Of a stretch of 40,003 nucleotides of DNA, positions 25,114 to 33,190 are shown in pieces. The DNA is from Ignavibacteriota bacterium (GTDB lineage Bacteria > Bacteroidota > Ignavibacteria > Ignavibacteriales > Melioribacteraceae). The position numbers and the translations under genes were made by a program. The notes under the pieces are model-generated. The model was not told where the DNA came from, did not search any database, and saw nothing but the letters and a program-made list of their open reading frames with translations. The stretch covers positions 1 through 40,003 of the forward strand of contig PDPT01000016.1 in assembly GCA_002746605.1 (NCBI GenBank). Direction: 5' to 3'. Every line of letters starts with the position of its first letter. Positions within the stretch are counted from its first letter, which is position 1.

Positions 25114-27476
25114 GACCTGTGTTTTCTTTAGAAAAAATATTAAATATTATAGAAAATAATAATTTGCTTCCCGCTGTAATACTCGATAAAAATGATCAAA
25201 TAATTTCATATAATAAAGAATGGAAAAAAATATTTCCAAATGCAAAAAACAACTTAAAGTTTTATGAATTGTTTGGGCTCAACGAAAGAATAGCAATAAA
25301 ATTTTCTTTAATTGATGTGAGAACCTTAAATAAGAAAATTAAGACATCAATTATACTTAATACAGAAAACCACAATATTAAAATCCCGATTTTTATTTTT
25401 CCTTTCAAAGTAGCTGGGAAAAAATATTCTTACTGTCTTACTTTAATCGGTAATGAAACGTCCGATTACATTGCTTATCCTACTCTTCCGGATTATCACA
25501 TAATTAGTAAAGCTAAATCACTTTTTAATGCAATAAATGTTTTTGATAATTATGACTTAATTCAAGAGGATAAATTGCAAACTTTTGTTAATTCTTTTCA
25601 AAATCAATTTGGAATAAAAAATAAGAATTATACAATAACTGCAAATAATAGTTTGAATAAACTTTTTGAAGAGAACAAAAACTTGAGAGCGAAAAATGAA
25701 GAAATATTAAACGAAATATTTCAAATTCATTCTCCATTTATCTTAGAACAAAGAGAATATCTTGAAAAGTCTAATTTGGGAGTAAGTGATAAAGCTTTAA
25801 TTCTATTGCCAATTACTAGCAAAAAAGGAGGGAGCCATGAAAGCATTCTGATTTTTAACAAGAATATTTTGTATGAAAATATTAACCAGAAAAGTATAGA
25901 TGATAATTTTGCTGTTACACAAGAAAATATGAACTCAAATATTCTAAATTTAGATACAGACAAAGCTCAAATATCTTATGATAAAAATTCATTAAATATT
26001 TTTGCAGCAAATGAAACTGCGGCACGACTTTATGGTTACAGTTTGGAACAGTTGAAAACTATGGATGTAACTCAACTTTTTGAGTTAGAAGATTTGCAAT
26101 CTCTATTAGACCAAAGAGATAACAATGAAATAATTACTAAACAAAAAAAAGCTGACGGTACAACTTTAGAAGTTAGAATTAAAAGAGAATATAGGAAAAT
26201 AGAAAATAAAGAAATTATCTTAGAAACTATCAGTCCGAATAACTACGAAGAAGAAATTATTCAATTAGATGAATATAGTGTTGATGCCGGTGCAGAAGAA
26301 GAAAATTTGGAAGATGAAAAAAGCAAAGAGGAAACTAAACCAAGACATAAAAAATCTGATTTTCTTTCTACCTTGTTTCATGAGATACTTACACCAACCA
26401 ATGTAATCCTTGGTTTTATCCAAGAAATTATTGATAGCATCGATAACCCTTCAGAAGAGCAAATTGAATCTGCCGAAATTATTAAAACAAATCAAAAAAA
26501 ATTATTGCAAACAATGAATATGGCAGTTCAATATGCCGAATTAGATAAAGATAATACACTTGTAGAAGATTTTGATTTCAGTATCTATATCACAGATATA
26601 GAAGAAAGCTTAAATAAATTTTCTGAAGAAAAGAATGTAAATATTTTAATTAAAAATCCGTACAAAAGTGTAATGGTAAAACATGATAAATCAAGATTTT
26701 TAGCTTCAATAAGTTACCTGATAAGATTCGTTGTACAGCTTACAAAAACAAATAATATTTACATTCAGTTTGAGATTAAAGATGAAAATTTTAGAATGCT
26801 TATTAAAGATAATGAAAATTTTGTATCCCAAAGTGTAGCGGATAAAATCATAAAGATTTATGATGAAGACTATTCTATTTGTGAAATGGATGGTGAAATT
26901 TCTCCAATTGCAATAACTCTATCTAGAAAATTGAACAAAATTCTATCTGCTGAAGTTAAAATATCATCTGAAAAAGAGATTGTTTTTTTTGTTGCTTCTG
27001 AATTTAAGAATATTACTAAAAAAAATATTAGAACGTTTCAACAAGAAGAATCAAATCAAGAAGTAAAAATTATTAGAAATGATATTGCCGTAAATTCAAT
27101 TCAAGATTTTTCTCAAAGTTCTTGTTTATTAATTGATGATTCAATTGATTCCGGATTGTTATTTAAAAATCAGATGAAAGATTTTGGGCATATAGAAATT
27201 TGTACTAATTTACGAAAAGCATTTCCTTTACTAAATAAGCATCAATTTGATTATATTTTTGTTGATATAAATCTTGATGATATTTACAATGGGATTGATG
27301 CTTTAAAAATTATTAAGCAACTTAACAATTATAAGTCAACACCAATCTTTGCAATTACAGCTTATCCATTTAAAGATGATAAAGAGCAATTTATAAATTT
27401 AGGTTTTGCAAACTATTTTGTTAAACCGTTTATAAGAGAACAATTTAATAATGCTATAGAAAGTATTACAGTTTAA
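25110..27476 (+). CDS. Hybrid sensor protein: PAS domains, HisKA, degenerate kinase domain, receiver
   Basis: A 788-residue cytoplasmic protein with no membrane helix, starting at a TTG that overlaps the ATPase gene stop (GAGGAT lies eight bases upstream). Order: a PAS-like domain (residues 8-105), a middle region, a second PAS (about 285-375, with AANETAARLYGYS), an acidic linker, HisKA (His424 in FHEILTP), an HATPase-type domain (about 505-635), and a receiver domain (670-786; DD near 676-677, phospho-Asp719 in VDINL, Lys in VKPF). The ATP site is degenerate: the N-box Asn residues are replaced and neither G1 nor G2 glycine motif is present. His424 might therefore receive phosphate from another protein. 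Confidence 0.85.
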   Translation: MRPVFSLEKILNIIENNNLLPAVILDKNDQIISYNKEWKKIFPNAKNNLKFYELFGLNERIAIKFSLIDVRTLNKKIKTSIILNTENHNIKIPIFIFPFKVAGKKYSYCLTLIGNETSDYIAYPTLPDYHIISKAKSLFNAINVFDNYDLIQEDKLQTFVNSFQNQFGIKNKNYTITANNSLNKLFEENKNLRAKNEEILNEIFQIHSPFILEQREYLEKSNLGVSDKALILLPITSKKGGSHESILIFNKNILYENINQKSIDDNFAVTQENMNSNILNLDTDKAQISYDKNSLNIFAANETAARLYGYSLEQLKTMDVTQLFELEDLQSLLDQRDNNEIITKQKKADGTTLEVRIKREYRKIENKEIILETISPNNYEEEIIQLDEYSVDAGAEEENLEDEKSKEETKPRHKKSDFLSTLFHEILTPTNVILGFIQEIIDSIDNPSEEQIESAEIIKTNQKKLLQTMNMAVQYAELDKDNTLVEDFDFSIYITDIEESLNKFSEEKNVNILIKNPYKSVMVKHDKSRFLASISYLIRFVVQLTKTNNIYIQFEIKDENFRMLIKDNENFVSQSVADKIIKIYDEDYSICEMDGEISPIAITLSRKLNKILSAEVKISSEKEIVFFVASEFKNITKKNIRTFQQEESNQEVKIIRNDIAVNSIQDFSQSSCLLIDDSIDSGLLFKNQMKDFGHIEICTNLRKAFPLLNKHQFDYIFVDINLDDIYNGIDALKIIKQLNNYKSTPIFAITAYPFKDDKEQFINLGFANYFVKPFIREQFNNAIESITV

Positions 27477-27626
27477 GGAAAATTTAAATCTCTTTCGTTA
27501 TAACACAGACTTTCTTGAGTTTGTGAAAAAAACTCTTAACTTTTATAATTTATTGTTTTTTATCATAATTATAATATTTCATAGAAATTAATAAACAATA
27601 ATAAATATCAAAACATTTAATCCCTC

Positions 27627-27643
27627 ACCAAATAAAATTTGGT
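27627..27643. promoter_or_regulatory. Palindrome overlapping the lexA -35 region
   Basis: ACCAAAT-AAA-ATTTGGT, a perfect inverted repeat with seven-base arms. Its right arm overlaps the TTGGTA that I take as the -35 element, and it shares ACCA...TGGT ends with the second palindrome at 27670. A possible auxiliary LexA site. Confidence 0.4.
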
Positions 27644-27667
27644 AAAAGAAAAATCAATTTGTATTTT
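27639..27667 (+). promoter_or_regulatory. Putative lexA promoter
   Basis: TTGGTA (27639-27644), 17 bases, TATTTT (27662-27667). The spacing equals that of the tRNA promoters. The two palindromes cover its -35 element and its start-site region. Confidence 0.4.
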
Positions 27668-27669
27668 AT

Positions 27670-27687
27670 ACCATACAGAAGTATGGT
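27670..27687. promoter_or_regulatory. Probable LexA operator
   Basis: ACCATAC-AGAA-GTATGGT, a perfect palindrome with seven-base arms, 15 bases before the lexA ATG and just downstream of the -10 element. Position and symmetry fit autorepression by a LexA dimer; the motif differs from the E. coli and Bacillus boxes. Confidence 0.6.
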
Positions 27688-27702
27688 GATAGTGATAATA
27701 AA

Positions 27703-28317
27703 ATGCAAAAAGAATTAACAGAAATCCAACATAAAATTTTAGAATTTTTGGTCGCTTCTAAACCAAAAGGGATAATGCCGACTCTCGCTGAAATAGCAAA
27801 GCATTTTGGATATAAAAACAGATCAACAGTTCAGCAACACTTACAAGCAATTGAAAAGAAAGGATATATAAAAAGAAATCCAAATAAATCTCGAAGTTTA
27901 GAATTGCTGATTGAAGATAAATTCTTTATTCCCAAACCTATCTTAGGAGAAGTTGCAGCCGGAAATCCTTTAACAATTTATCCCGATTCAATTGATTCTG
28001 AGCAACTTCCTACAATAGTTAGAATGCCTAAAGATTCGTTTTTACTGAGAGTAAAAGGGGACAGCTTAAAAGACGCTTACATTTTTAGCGGCGATGTGGT
28101 AATTGTTAATCCTAATTTAGAACCCGCCAACGGGAAATTTGTAGTAGCCATTCTTGATGATGCAGCTGTCGTAAAAAGATTTTTCTTGAAAAATAATTTT
28201 ATTGAACTTCATTCTGAGAATAATGAATATGAACCGATTACTATTGAAAAAAACTACGAAAATTTTAAGATAGTAGGTCTTGTGATAGGAATCTATAGAA
28301 ACTTGGAAACTATTTAA
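27703..28317 (+). CDS. lexA: SOS repressor LexA
   Basis: Represses DNA-damage genes and cleaves itself when stimulated by RecA filaments. The 204-residue protein has an N-terminal winged helix-turn-helix (residues 5-70; PTLAEIAKHFGYKNRSTVQQHL), a cleavage site at Ala86-Gly87 (EVAAGNPL), and the S24-type protease domain with catalytic Ser121 (VKGDSL) and Lys158 (AAVVKRF). The recognition helix (NRSTVQQHLQAIEKKG) is close to the common LexA form. A palindrome immediately upstream is the probable operator. No other classical SOS gene is adjacent. Confidence 0.95.
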   Translation: MQKELTEIQHKILEFLVASKPKGIMPTLAEIAKHFGYKNRSTVQQHLQAIEKKGYIKRNPNKSRSLELLIEDKFFIPKPILGEVAAGNPLTIYPDSIDSEQLPTIVRMPKDSFLLRVKGDSLKDAYIFSGDVVIVNPNLEPANGKFVVAILDDAAVVKRFFLKNNFIELHSENNEYEPITIEKNYENFKIVGLVIGIYRNLETI

Positions 28318-28364
28318 GATAAAATTAATTATTAAAAAGGTATCTGAAAATTAAATGAAAGAAT

Positions 28365-28397
28365 AAAAAAAAGGCTCTAATTGGGAATTAGAGCCTT
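28365..28397 (-). terminator. Strong hairpin with T-run on the minus strand
   Basis: A perfect 12-base stem (arm AAGGCTCTAATT) with a GGG loop. On the plus strand an A-run lies before it and no T-run follows, so it has the form of a terminator for transcripts coming from the right on the minus strand, although lexA ends 50 bases to its left. Confidence 0.6.
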
Positions 28398-28425
28398 AGA
28401 CCAACAAATCAAAAGGAAGTTAACT

Positions 28426-28451
28426 AGTGTCTATTTTTTTTAATAGACACT
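28426..28451 (+). terminator. Second hairpin downstream of lexA
   Basis: Perfect 10-base stem (AGTGTCTATT with AATAGACACT) and a six-T loop, followed by TTTAAAT. It could end lexA transcription on the plus strand; the T-run is short. Confidence 0.5.
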
Positions 28452-28571
28452 TTAAATAAACAAAAAAAATGAGACATACAGTGTGATATAACGCATAATA
28501 TAAATAAAAATTTAAAATTTATTTGCTTATTTCGATAGTTAGATAAAAAATGAAGTTTTTGAGAGATTTTT

Positions 28572-28835
28572 ATGCACCCTTATTTAGAACATTCTTTTTC
28601 AGCTTACAAAATAGTTACAGAAGTTTCTAAATCAATGAAAATTGATGAAGCACCGGCTGCAAGTGTTGTTAACGGAAATGCACAAAAAATAATTAATAAA
28701 TGTGTCCAAATAATTGAAGAAAATTATGAAGGAAAAAAAATTAAAGAATTACTTAAATATTATATAGCTCATAGTTTTTTTGAAGATTATGATTTGGAAA
28801 ATTATGAAAGTTATGATGATGATTATATCAACTAA
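28572..28835 (+). CDS. Small hypothetical protein (87 residues)
   Basis: An 87-residue soluble protein with GAGAG six bases before its ATG. It is predicted mostly helical in the middle (NAQKIINKCVQIIEENY...IKELLKYYIAHSF) and ends in a very acidic tail (EDYDLENYESYDDDYIN). No family is recognised and no signal peptide or membrane helix is visible. Its last eight bases overlap the end of the convergent YdjM-type gene. The composition and ribosome-binding site suggest a real gene. The tail could mimic nucleic acid or contact a basic protein, but that is speculation. Confidence 0.6.
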   Translation: MHPYLEHSFSAYKIVTEVSKSMKIDEAPAASVVNGNAQKIINKCVQIIEENYEGKKIKELLKYYIAHSFFEDYDLENYESYDDDYIN

Positions 28836-29718
28836 ATGTATTTTTGATTATTACAATAAAACAAAATAAAATTAAAGAAAGTCCAAGATAGGAAGACCCA
28901 TCTCTAAAGAAAGCCCAATTTTCGGTATAATCAGTTACATAAATTAAATTATTTGTCTTAAATTTACCTTTTATTGAAATTCTATTACTTTTTATATTTT
29001 TAATACCTGATAATTCAATCAATTCTTTGTTGAATGATTCTATCCAAAAAGAATTTGTATTTTTATCAAAAACGACATTTTTTCTATCCATTTCTATATA
29101 CTTATCTTTTCTTGTTTTACTTGTAAGTGTTCCTAAAAAGTGATTATCTGCTTTGATTGCGCTTGTATATAAGAAAAACGGTAAAGTAGCATAAAGTGAA
29201 AATGTAAATAAACTCAAAAAAATGTTCTTCGCTTTTAAACTGAAGATTTCTTTAGATTTTGAAATCTCTTTCCAATTGTAAATAAAAACGATAAAACCTA
29301 AAAGGGTTAAAAGATATGTTATAAAATGTTCAGGTAAGAAAAATCCGAAATATGTTAACTCCCAATGGAAAGGAGCAAAAAAATGTACGCCGTTTGCCCA
29401 TTTAATTTGTAATGGGTCTAATAATAAATGCAATAAAGAACCCAAAAACAATGTAAAAAAAGTTGTCTTAAATGATTTACTTAAAAAAGAAACTGATAAA
29501 CTAAGAAGCAGACTAAAAAACAAAGATGCTTGAACTATTGAATAGGCATGTAAATTATATCCGTTTACTGTTGGAAAAATTAAATAAATGATTTTTTTAA
29601 AGATCCACGGAAAATCTGAGATAACACATCCTAAGTAGATCCAAAAAATATTAGTTTTGGGAATTACTCTTTTTGTAATGAGGCTGTTAACTCCTATGTG
29701 TGCTAATGTGTTTGGCAT
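28828..29718 (-). CDS. YdjM-family membrane-bound hydrolase-like protein
   Basis: A 296-residue integral membrane protein. Its N-terminus (MPNTLAHIG) and the segments SDFPW (Asp35), NLHAYS (His57), GSLLHLLLDP (His97, Asp101) and HFFAPFHWE are the family's putative metal-binding residues. Hydrophobic helices lie at about 22-50, 58-80, 84-100, 127-147, 165-185 and 275-293; a soluble segment of about 75 residues precedes the last one. E. coli ydjM belongs to the LexA regulon, and this gene lies near lexA, but it is convergent to the small gene in between and its upstream region lacks the palindrome found at lexA. No activity has been shown that I know of. Confidence 0.75.
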   Translation of the reverse strand: MPNTLAHIGVNSLITKRVIPKTNIFWIYLGCVISDFPWIFKKIIYLIFPTVNGYNLHAYSIVQASLFFSLLLSLSVSFLSKSFKTTFFTLFLGSLLHLLLDPLQIKWANGVHFFAPFHWELTYFGFFLPEHFITYLLTLLGFIVFIYNWKEISKSKEIFSLKAKNIFLSLFTFSLYATLPFFLYTSAIKADNHFLGTLTSKTRKDKYIEMDRKNVVFDKNTNSFWIESFNKELIELSGIKNIKSNRISIKGKFKTNNLIYVTDYTENWAFFRDGSSYLGLSLILFCFIVIIKNTFS

Positions 29719-29743
29719 TAAATTTTGTTAGTTTGATTGTCAA

Positions 29744-29760
29744 AAGATAAAAAATATCTT
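29744..29760. promoter_or_regulatory. Palindrome between divergent genes
   Basis: AAGATA-AAAAA-TATCTT, a perfect inverted repeat between the YdjM-type gene and the repeat-protein gene. It may be an operator for either; the A/T richness makes chance possible. Confidence 0.3.
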
Positions 29761-29824
29761 AATTATTACACAACCTTTCTGTTTTTTATCCGTCTAAAAT
29801 GAAAACATATTTTAAGGAGAAAAA

Positions 29825-30766
29825 ATGAATACAAAAATTAAGTTAAAATTATTCTTAACAGTAATTATTATGTTAATGCTTTCGATTAGTATTTTTGCAC
29901 AAGTATCAATTGAAAAGAGAAGTTTTGATGTAGAAGATGGAGGGAATCTTTATCTTAAAACAGAAATCGGGGGAATAAAAATTAATTCACATTCCAAATC
30001 CAAAGCGGATGTTAATATTTACTTAAAAGGAGATGCTGATAAAGATGATTATGAAAAGTTCAAGAAAAATTACAGTATTGAATTTAATCATCAAGGTGCT
30101 AATCTGGAAATAATTTGTAAAAAAACTAATTATGACAATTGGTTAAGCAGAATGTTTAGAGGGAAAAATTTTCGCGTAGTTTTTGAAGTAACTCTTCCTC
30201 AAAAATATGATATTGATGTTAAAACAAGCGGCGGTGGCATTTCCGTAAAAAATATTAAAGGATTAGTTGAGACAAAAACTTCAGGAGGTGGATTACATTT
30301 TCAAAATATTAAAGGCAAAATAGACGGAAAAACTTCAGGTGGTGGAATTAATGCATCGAAGTGTATAGGTGATATCAAAATTAGCACTTCGGGTGGAGGA
30401 ATAAAAATTAATGACTGCAAAGGTGATGTTGATGCAAGTACCTCAGGCGGTGGTATTACTGTTAAGAAAATTTACGGAAATTTAAACGCTTCAACTTCCG
30501 GCGGTTCAATTTATGCAGAAATATTAGAGCAGCCTAAAGAGAATTGCTCTTTAACTACTTCAGGAGGTGGAATAAAAGTAAAATTAAAAAAAGATATTCA
30601 TCTCGATTTAGATGCGAGTACAAGCAGCGGACATGTAGAGTGTGAGTTCCCAATTACCTCTAAAGGTAAAGTGAAATCAAGCCGATTAAAAGGTGAAATT
30701 AATGGAGGAGGACCTAAATTACGATTGAGGAGTTCTGCCGGGAGTGTTAAAATATTAGAGTACTAA
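29825..30766 (+). CDS. Exported DUF4097-type protein with TSGGG repeats
   Basis: A 313-residue protein with a signal peptide (hydrophobic from residue 9 to 25, ending IFAQ) and an AAGGAG site before the ATG. From residue 133 it consists of at least five 18-residue repeats beginning K/S-T-S-G-G-G-I/L, then two longer, less regular ones and a final TSSGH copy. Such turns of about 18-20 residues fold as a right-handed beta-solenoid in DUF4097-type putative adhesins. The first 100 residues are a beta-rich cap with no named domain. It is probably periplasmic or surface-bound; no ligand is known. A hairpin follows the stop. Confidence 0.8.
   Translation: MNTKIKLKLFLTVIIMLMLSISIFAQVSIEKRSFDVEDGGNLYLKTEIGGIKINSHSKSKADVNIYLKGDADKDDYEKFKKNYSIEFNHQGANLEIICKKTNYDNWLSRMFRGKNFRVVFEVTLPQKYDIDVKTSGGGISVKNIKGLVETKTSGGGLHFQNIKGKIDGKTSGGGINASKCIGDIKISTSGGGIKINDCKGDVDASTSGGGITVKKIYGNLNASTSGGSIYAEILEQPKENCSLTTSGGGIKVKLKKDIHLDLDASTSSGHVECEFPITSKGKVKSSRLKGEINGGGPKLRLRSSAGSVKILEY
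30221..30490 (+). repeat. Five in-frame 54-base repeats encoding TSGGG units
   Basis: Units start at 30221, 30275, 30329, 30383 and 30437, each exactly 18 codons. The protein pattern is kept (T-S-G-G-G) while codons differ between copies, so they are old repeats held by selection on the protein, not recent tandem copies. Confidence 0.75.
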
Positions 30767-30780
30767 CAATAAATAAGAAG

Positions 30781-30833
30781 CAGATTACCCGTTTTCCCAC
30801 GGGTAAAATCTGTTACCACGGATTATTTTTTTT
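30781..30833 (+). terminator. Terminator after the TSGGG-repeat gene
   Basis: Stem CAGATT-ACCCGT with ACGGGT-(AA)-AATCTG, loop TTTCCC, beginning 15 bases after the stop; a run of eight T follows about 13 bases later. The stem is good, the T-run is far. Confidence 0.6.
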
Positions 30834-30951
30834 AATCTAAAAATTGGAAAATCTAAATTAAATCCCTTGAAATCTAAAATGCTGTTGCAAAACTTGGATT
30901 TTATTACTCTTATTTTTTAACTTTAAGTTTTCAACTTTCAATTTTACACTA

Positions 30952-31806
30952 ATGTTAAATGTACTTAATGCAATAGAATTATCAACTGATTATCTCAAAA
31001 AAAAAGGTGTTAAATCTTCAAGATTGAATGCCGAGTTATTGCTATCTGATATTCTTTCTTGCAAAAGATTAGACTTATATCTTAAATTTGATCAACCTTT
31101 AAATGAAGAAGAAAAAACAAAATATAGAGAGTCGATAAAAAGAAGAGGGAAGAGAGAACCGCTTCAATATATAATTGGAAAAGTTGAATTTTACGGATTA
31201 GAATTTTTAGTAAACAAAAATGTTCTTATTCCTCGCAGTGAAACCGAAATCTTGATAGAAACAATTTTAGGTTCAATTCCAAAAGATAAAGAGTTGTACA
31301 TTCTTGATATTGGAACCGGAAGCGGAAACATTCCCATCACTTTATCATTAAATCTTCCTAATGCAAAAATATCATCAATCGATAAAAATAATGAATCTAT
31401 AAATGTTGCAGAACTAAATGCAACAAAACATAACTTAAATGGCAATGTTAACCTAATAAATATCGACTTTTACGATTTCATAAAAACAAATAAAAATAAA
31501 TTTGATATTATCGTTTCAAATCCACCTTATGTTTCTCAAAATGATTTTAACGAATTAGAACCTGAGTTAAAAGAATACGAACCTCAAGAAGCCTTAACAG
31601 ATTTTTCTGACGGTTATAAATTCTATAAGGATATTCTACTTAATATAAATTCTCTTTTGAAAGAAAAAGGAAAATTATTTTTTGAAATTGGTCTTGGGCA
31701 ATCTAACGAAATAAAAAAAATGATGATTGATGCAGGTCTTGCAAATATAAAAACAATAAATGATTTACAAGGAATTGAACGAGTAATCTTTGGAGTATTA
31801 AATTGA
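30952..31806 (+). CDS. prmC: Release-factor glutamine methyltransferase
   Basis: Methylates the Gln of the GGQ motif in release factors RF1 and RF2. The 284-residue protein has the N-terminal helical domain (residues 1-75), the linker with IPRSETEILIE near 94, SAM motif I ILDIGTGSGNIPI near 120, and the substrate-binding NPPYV motif at about residues 190-194, which defines this family. Length is normal. No release-factor gene (prfA) is adjacent, unlike in many genomes. Its stop overlaps the dtd TTG start, so the two are coupled. Confidence 0.93.
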   Translation: MLNVLNAIELSTDYLKKKGVKSSRLNAELLLSDILSCKRLDLYLKFDQPLNEEEKTKYRESIKRRGKREPLQYIIGKVEFYGLEFLVNKNVLIPRSETEILIETILGSIPKDKELYILDIGTGSGNIPITLSLNLPNAKISSIDKNNESINVAELNATKHNLNGNVNLINIDFYDFIKTNKNKFDIIVSNPPYVSQNDFNELEPELKEYEPQEALTDFSDGYKFYKDILLNINSLLKEKGKLFFEIGLGQSNEIKKMMIDAGLANIKTINDLQGIERVIFGVLN

Positions 31807-32252
31807 GAGCATTAATTCAACGAGTTTCTAAAGGAGCTGTGGAAGTAAAAGAAAAAAATTATTTCGTTGAGATTAAAAAAGGTATGGTTCTTTTACTTGG
31901 TATTTCTGAAGATGATACTGAAAATGAAGTGAACTATCTCGCTGAAAAATGTGTAAATCTTAGAATTTTTGAAGATGAAAATGAAAAAATGAACATTGCA
32001 CTAAAAGATATTGCCGGAGAAATTTTACTTATTTCTCAATTTACACTTTATGGTGATTCAAGAAAAGGGAACAGACCAAGTTACAACAAAGCCGCCAAGC
32101 CCGATAAAGCAATTAAATTGTATGAATTATTTGCAGCAAAGTTAAAGTCTTTAATCGGTGAAGAAAAAATTAAAGAAGGTTTATTCGGCGAAATGATGGA
32201 AGTTACAATTATTAATGATGGACCTGTTACTCTTTTAGTAGAATCTAAATAA
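31803..32252 (+). CDS. dtd: D-aminoacyl-tRNA deacylase
   Basis: Hydrolyses D-amino acids (and glycine mischarged on tRNA-Ala) from tRNA. The 149-residue protein fits the family length and has the MRALIQRVSKGAVEV opening, the catalytic-Thr loop SQFTLYGDSRKGNRPSY near 80, and the Gly-cis-Pro motif in NDGPVTLLVES near 138, which excludes L-amino acids. It starts at a TTG overlapping the prmC stop. The gene ends 41 bases before the next one. Confidence 0.95.
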   Translation: MRALIQRVSKGAVEVKEKNYFVEIKKGMVLLLGISEDDTENEVNYLAEKCVNLRIFEDENEKMNIALKDIAGEILLISQFTLYGDSRKGNRPSYNKAAKPDKAIKLYELFAAKLKSLIGEEKIKEGLFGEMMEVTIINDGPVTLLVESK

Positions 32253-32293
32253 AATTTATTGTAGTTTTAATTTTTATAAATTAGGTTTTTATA

Positions 32294-33190
32294 GTGCATT
32301 CAATTCTACTGATTTTTCTTGATGGTGTCGGTATTGGTAAGAAAGAACCTGCCAATCCGTTCTTTAAGTATGGATTTAAAACGTTTACCAAATTATTTGG
32401 TAAGATACCAACTTTGGAAAATCAAAAAATAAATAAAGATAATAGATTTCTTTTCCCCACAGATCCAATAATGGGAGTTCCCGGACTTCCTTTAAGTGGA
32501 ACAGGTCAAACTTCAATTTTTTGCGGAGTTAATTCAAGCAGGATATTAGGTAAACATTTTGGTCCTTATCCTCATTCAATGTTAATACCCATTATAAGAG
32601 AACAAAATATTTTTAAATTGTTTAAAGAAAAAAAGAAGAAAGTAACTTTTGCTAATGCTTATCCCAAACAATTTTTTGATTATATTAAGTCCGGTGATAA
32701 ACGAATGACCGTAACAACTTTAAGTTGTACATTAAGTCAAGTTCCGCTAAAAACTGCTACTGATTTACGCAATGGAAATGCAGTAAGTGCCGAAATTGAT
32801 AACTCAATCTGGGTGGGAAAACTTGGTTACAAACTTCCTATAATTAAACCGGAAACTGCCGCAAAAAGATTATTAAAATTAGTGGATGAGAACAATTTTA
32901 CACTTTTTGAATATTTTCTAACCGATTATCTCGGTCATGGAAGAAACAAAGAAACAATGGAAGAAAGGTTAGAGACTTTAGATAAATTTCTTTTGTACGT
33001 TTTTGAAAATATCTCCGACAACCATACTGTTGTGCTTTGCTCCGATCACGGAAATCTTGAAGATACCTCGATTAAAATGCACACTACAAATCCTTCGTTG
33101 ACTATCACCGCAGGAAAATACGCCGAAAAATTAAAAAATAGAATTACAGATATTTCTCATATTAAGGATGCAATACTGGAGTTGTATTAG
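32294..33190 (+). CDS. Alkaline-phosphatase-superfamily metalloenzyme (phosphoglyceromutase-like)
   Basis: A 298-residue protein from a GTG start. It shows the superfamily's metal and nucleophile pattern: Asp10 in IFLDGVG, a Thr nucleophile candidate in SGTGQTSIFCG near 73, DYLGHG near 210 (Asp and His), CSDHGNLED near 248 and a late His in MHTTN. The sequence is closest to the PF01676-type group that includes cofactor-independent phosphoglycerate mutase and phosphopentomutase, but it is shorter than both and lacks their inserted domains. The reaction could be phosphate or phosphonate ester hydrolysis or transfer. The gene's stop overlaps the comEC start. I cannot name a substrate. Confidence 0.7.
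   Translation: MHSILLIFLDGVGIGKKEPANPFFKYGFKTFTKLFGKIPTLENQKINKDNRFLFPTDPIMGVPGLPLSGTGQTSIFCGVNSSRILGKHFGPYPHSMLIPIIREQNIFKLFKEKKKKVTFANAYPKQFFDYIKSGDKRMTVTTLSCTLSQVPLKTATDLRNGNAVSAEIDNSIWVGKLGYKLPIIKPETAAKRLLKLVDENNFTLFEYFLTDYLGHGRNKETMEERLETLDKFLLYVFENISDNHTVVLCSDHGNLEDTSIKMHTTNPSLTITAGKYAEKLKNRITDISHIKDAILELY

Noticed and set aside
24049..27476. Cyanobacterial-type circadian clock
   Set aside because: The ATPase has a single RecA domain rather than the double KaiC domain, and neither kaiA nor kaiB is present.
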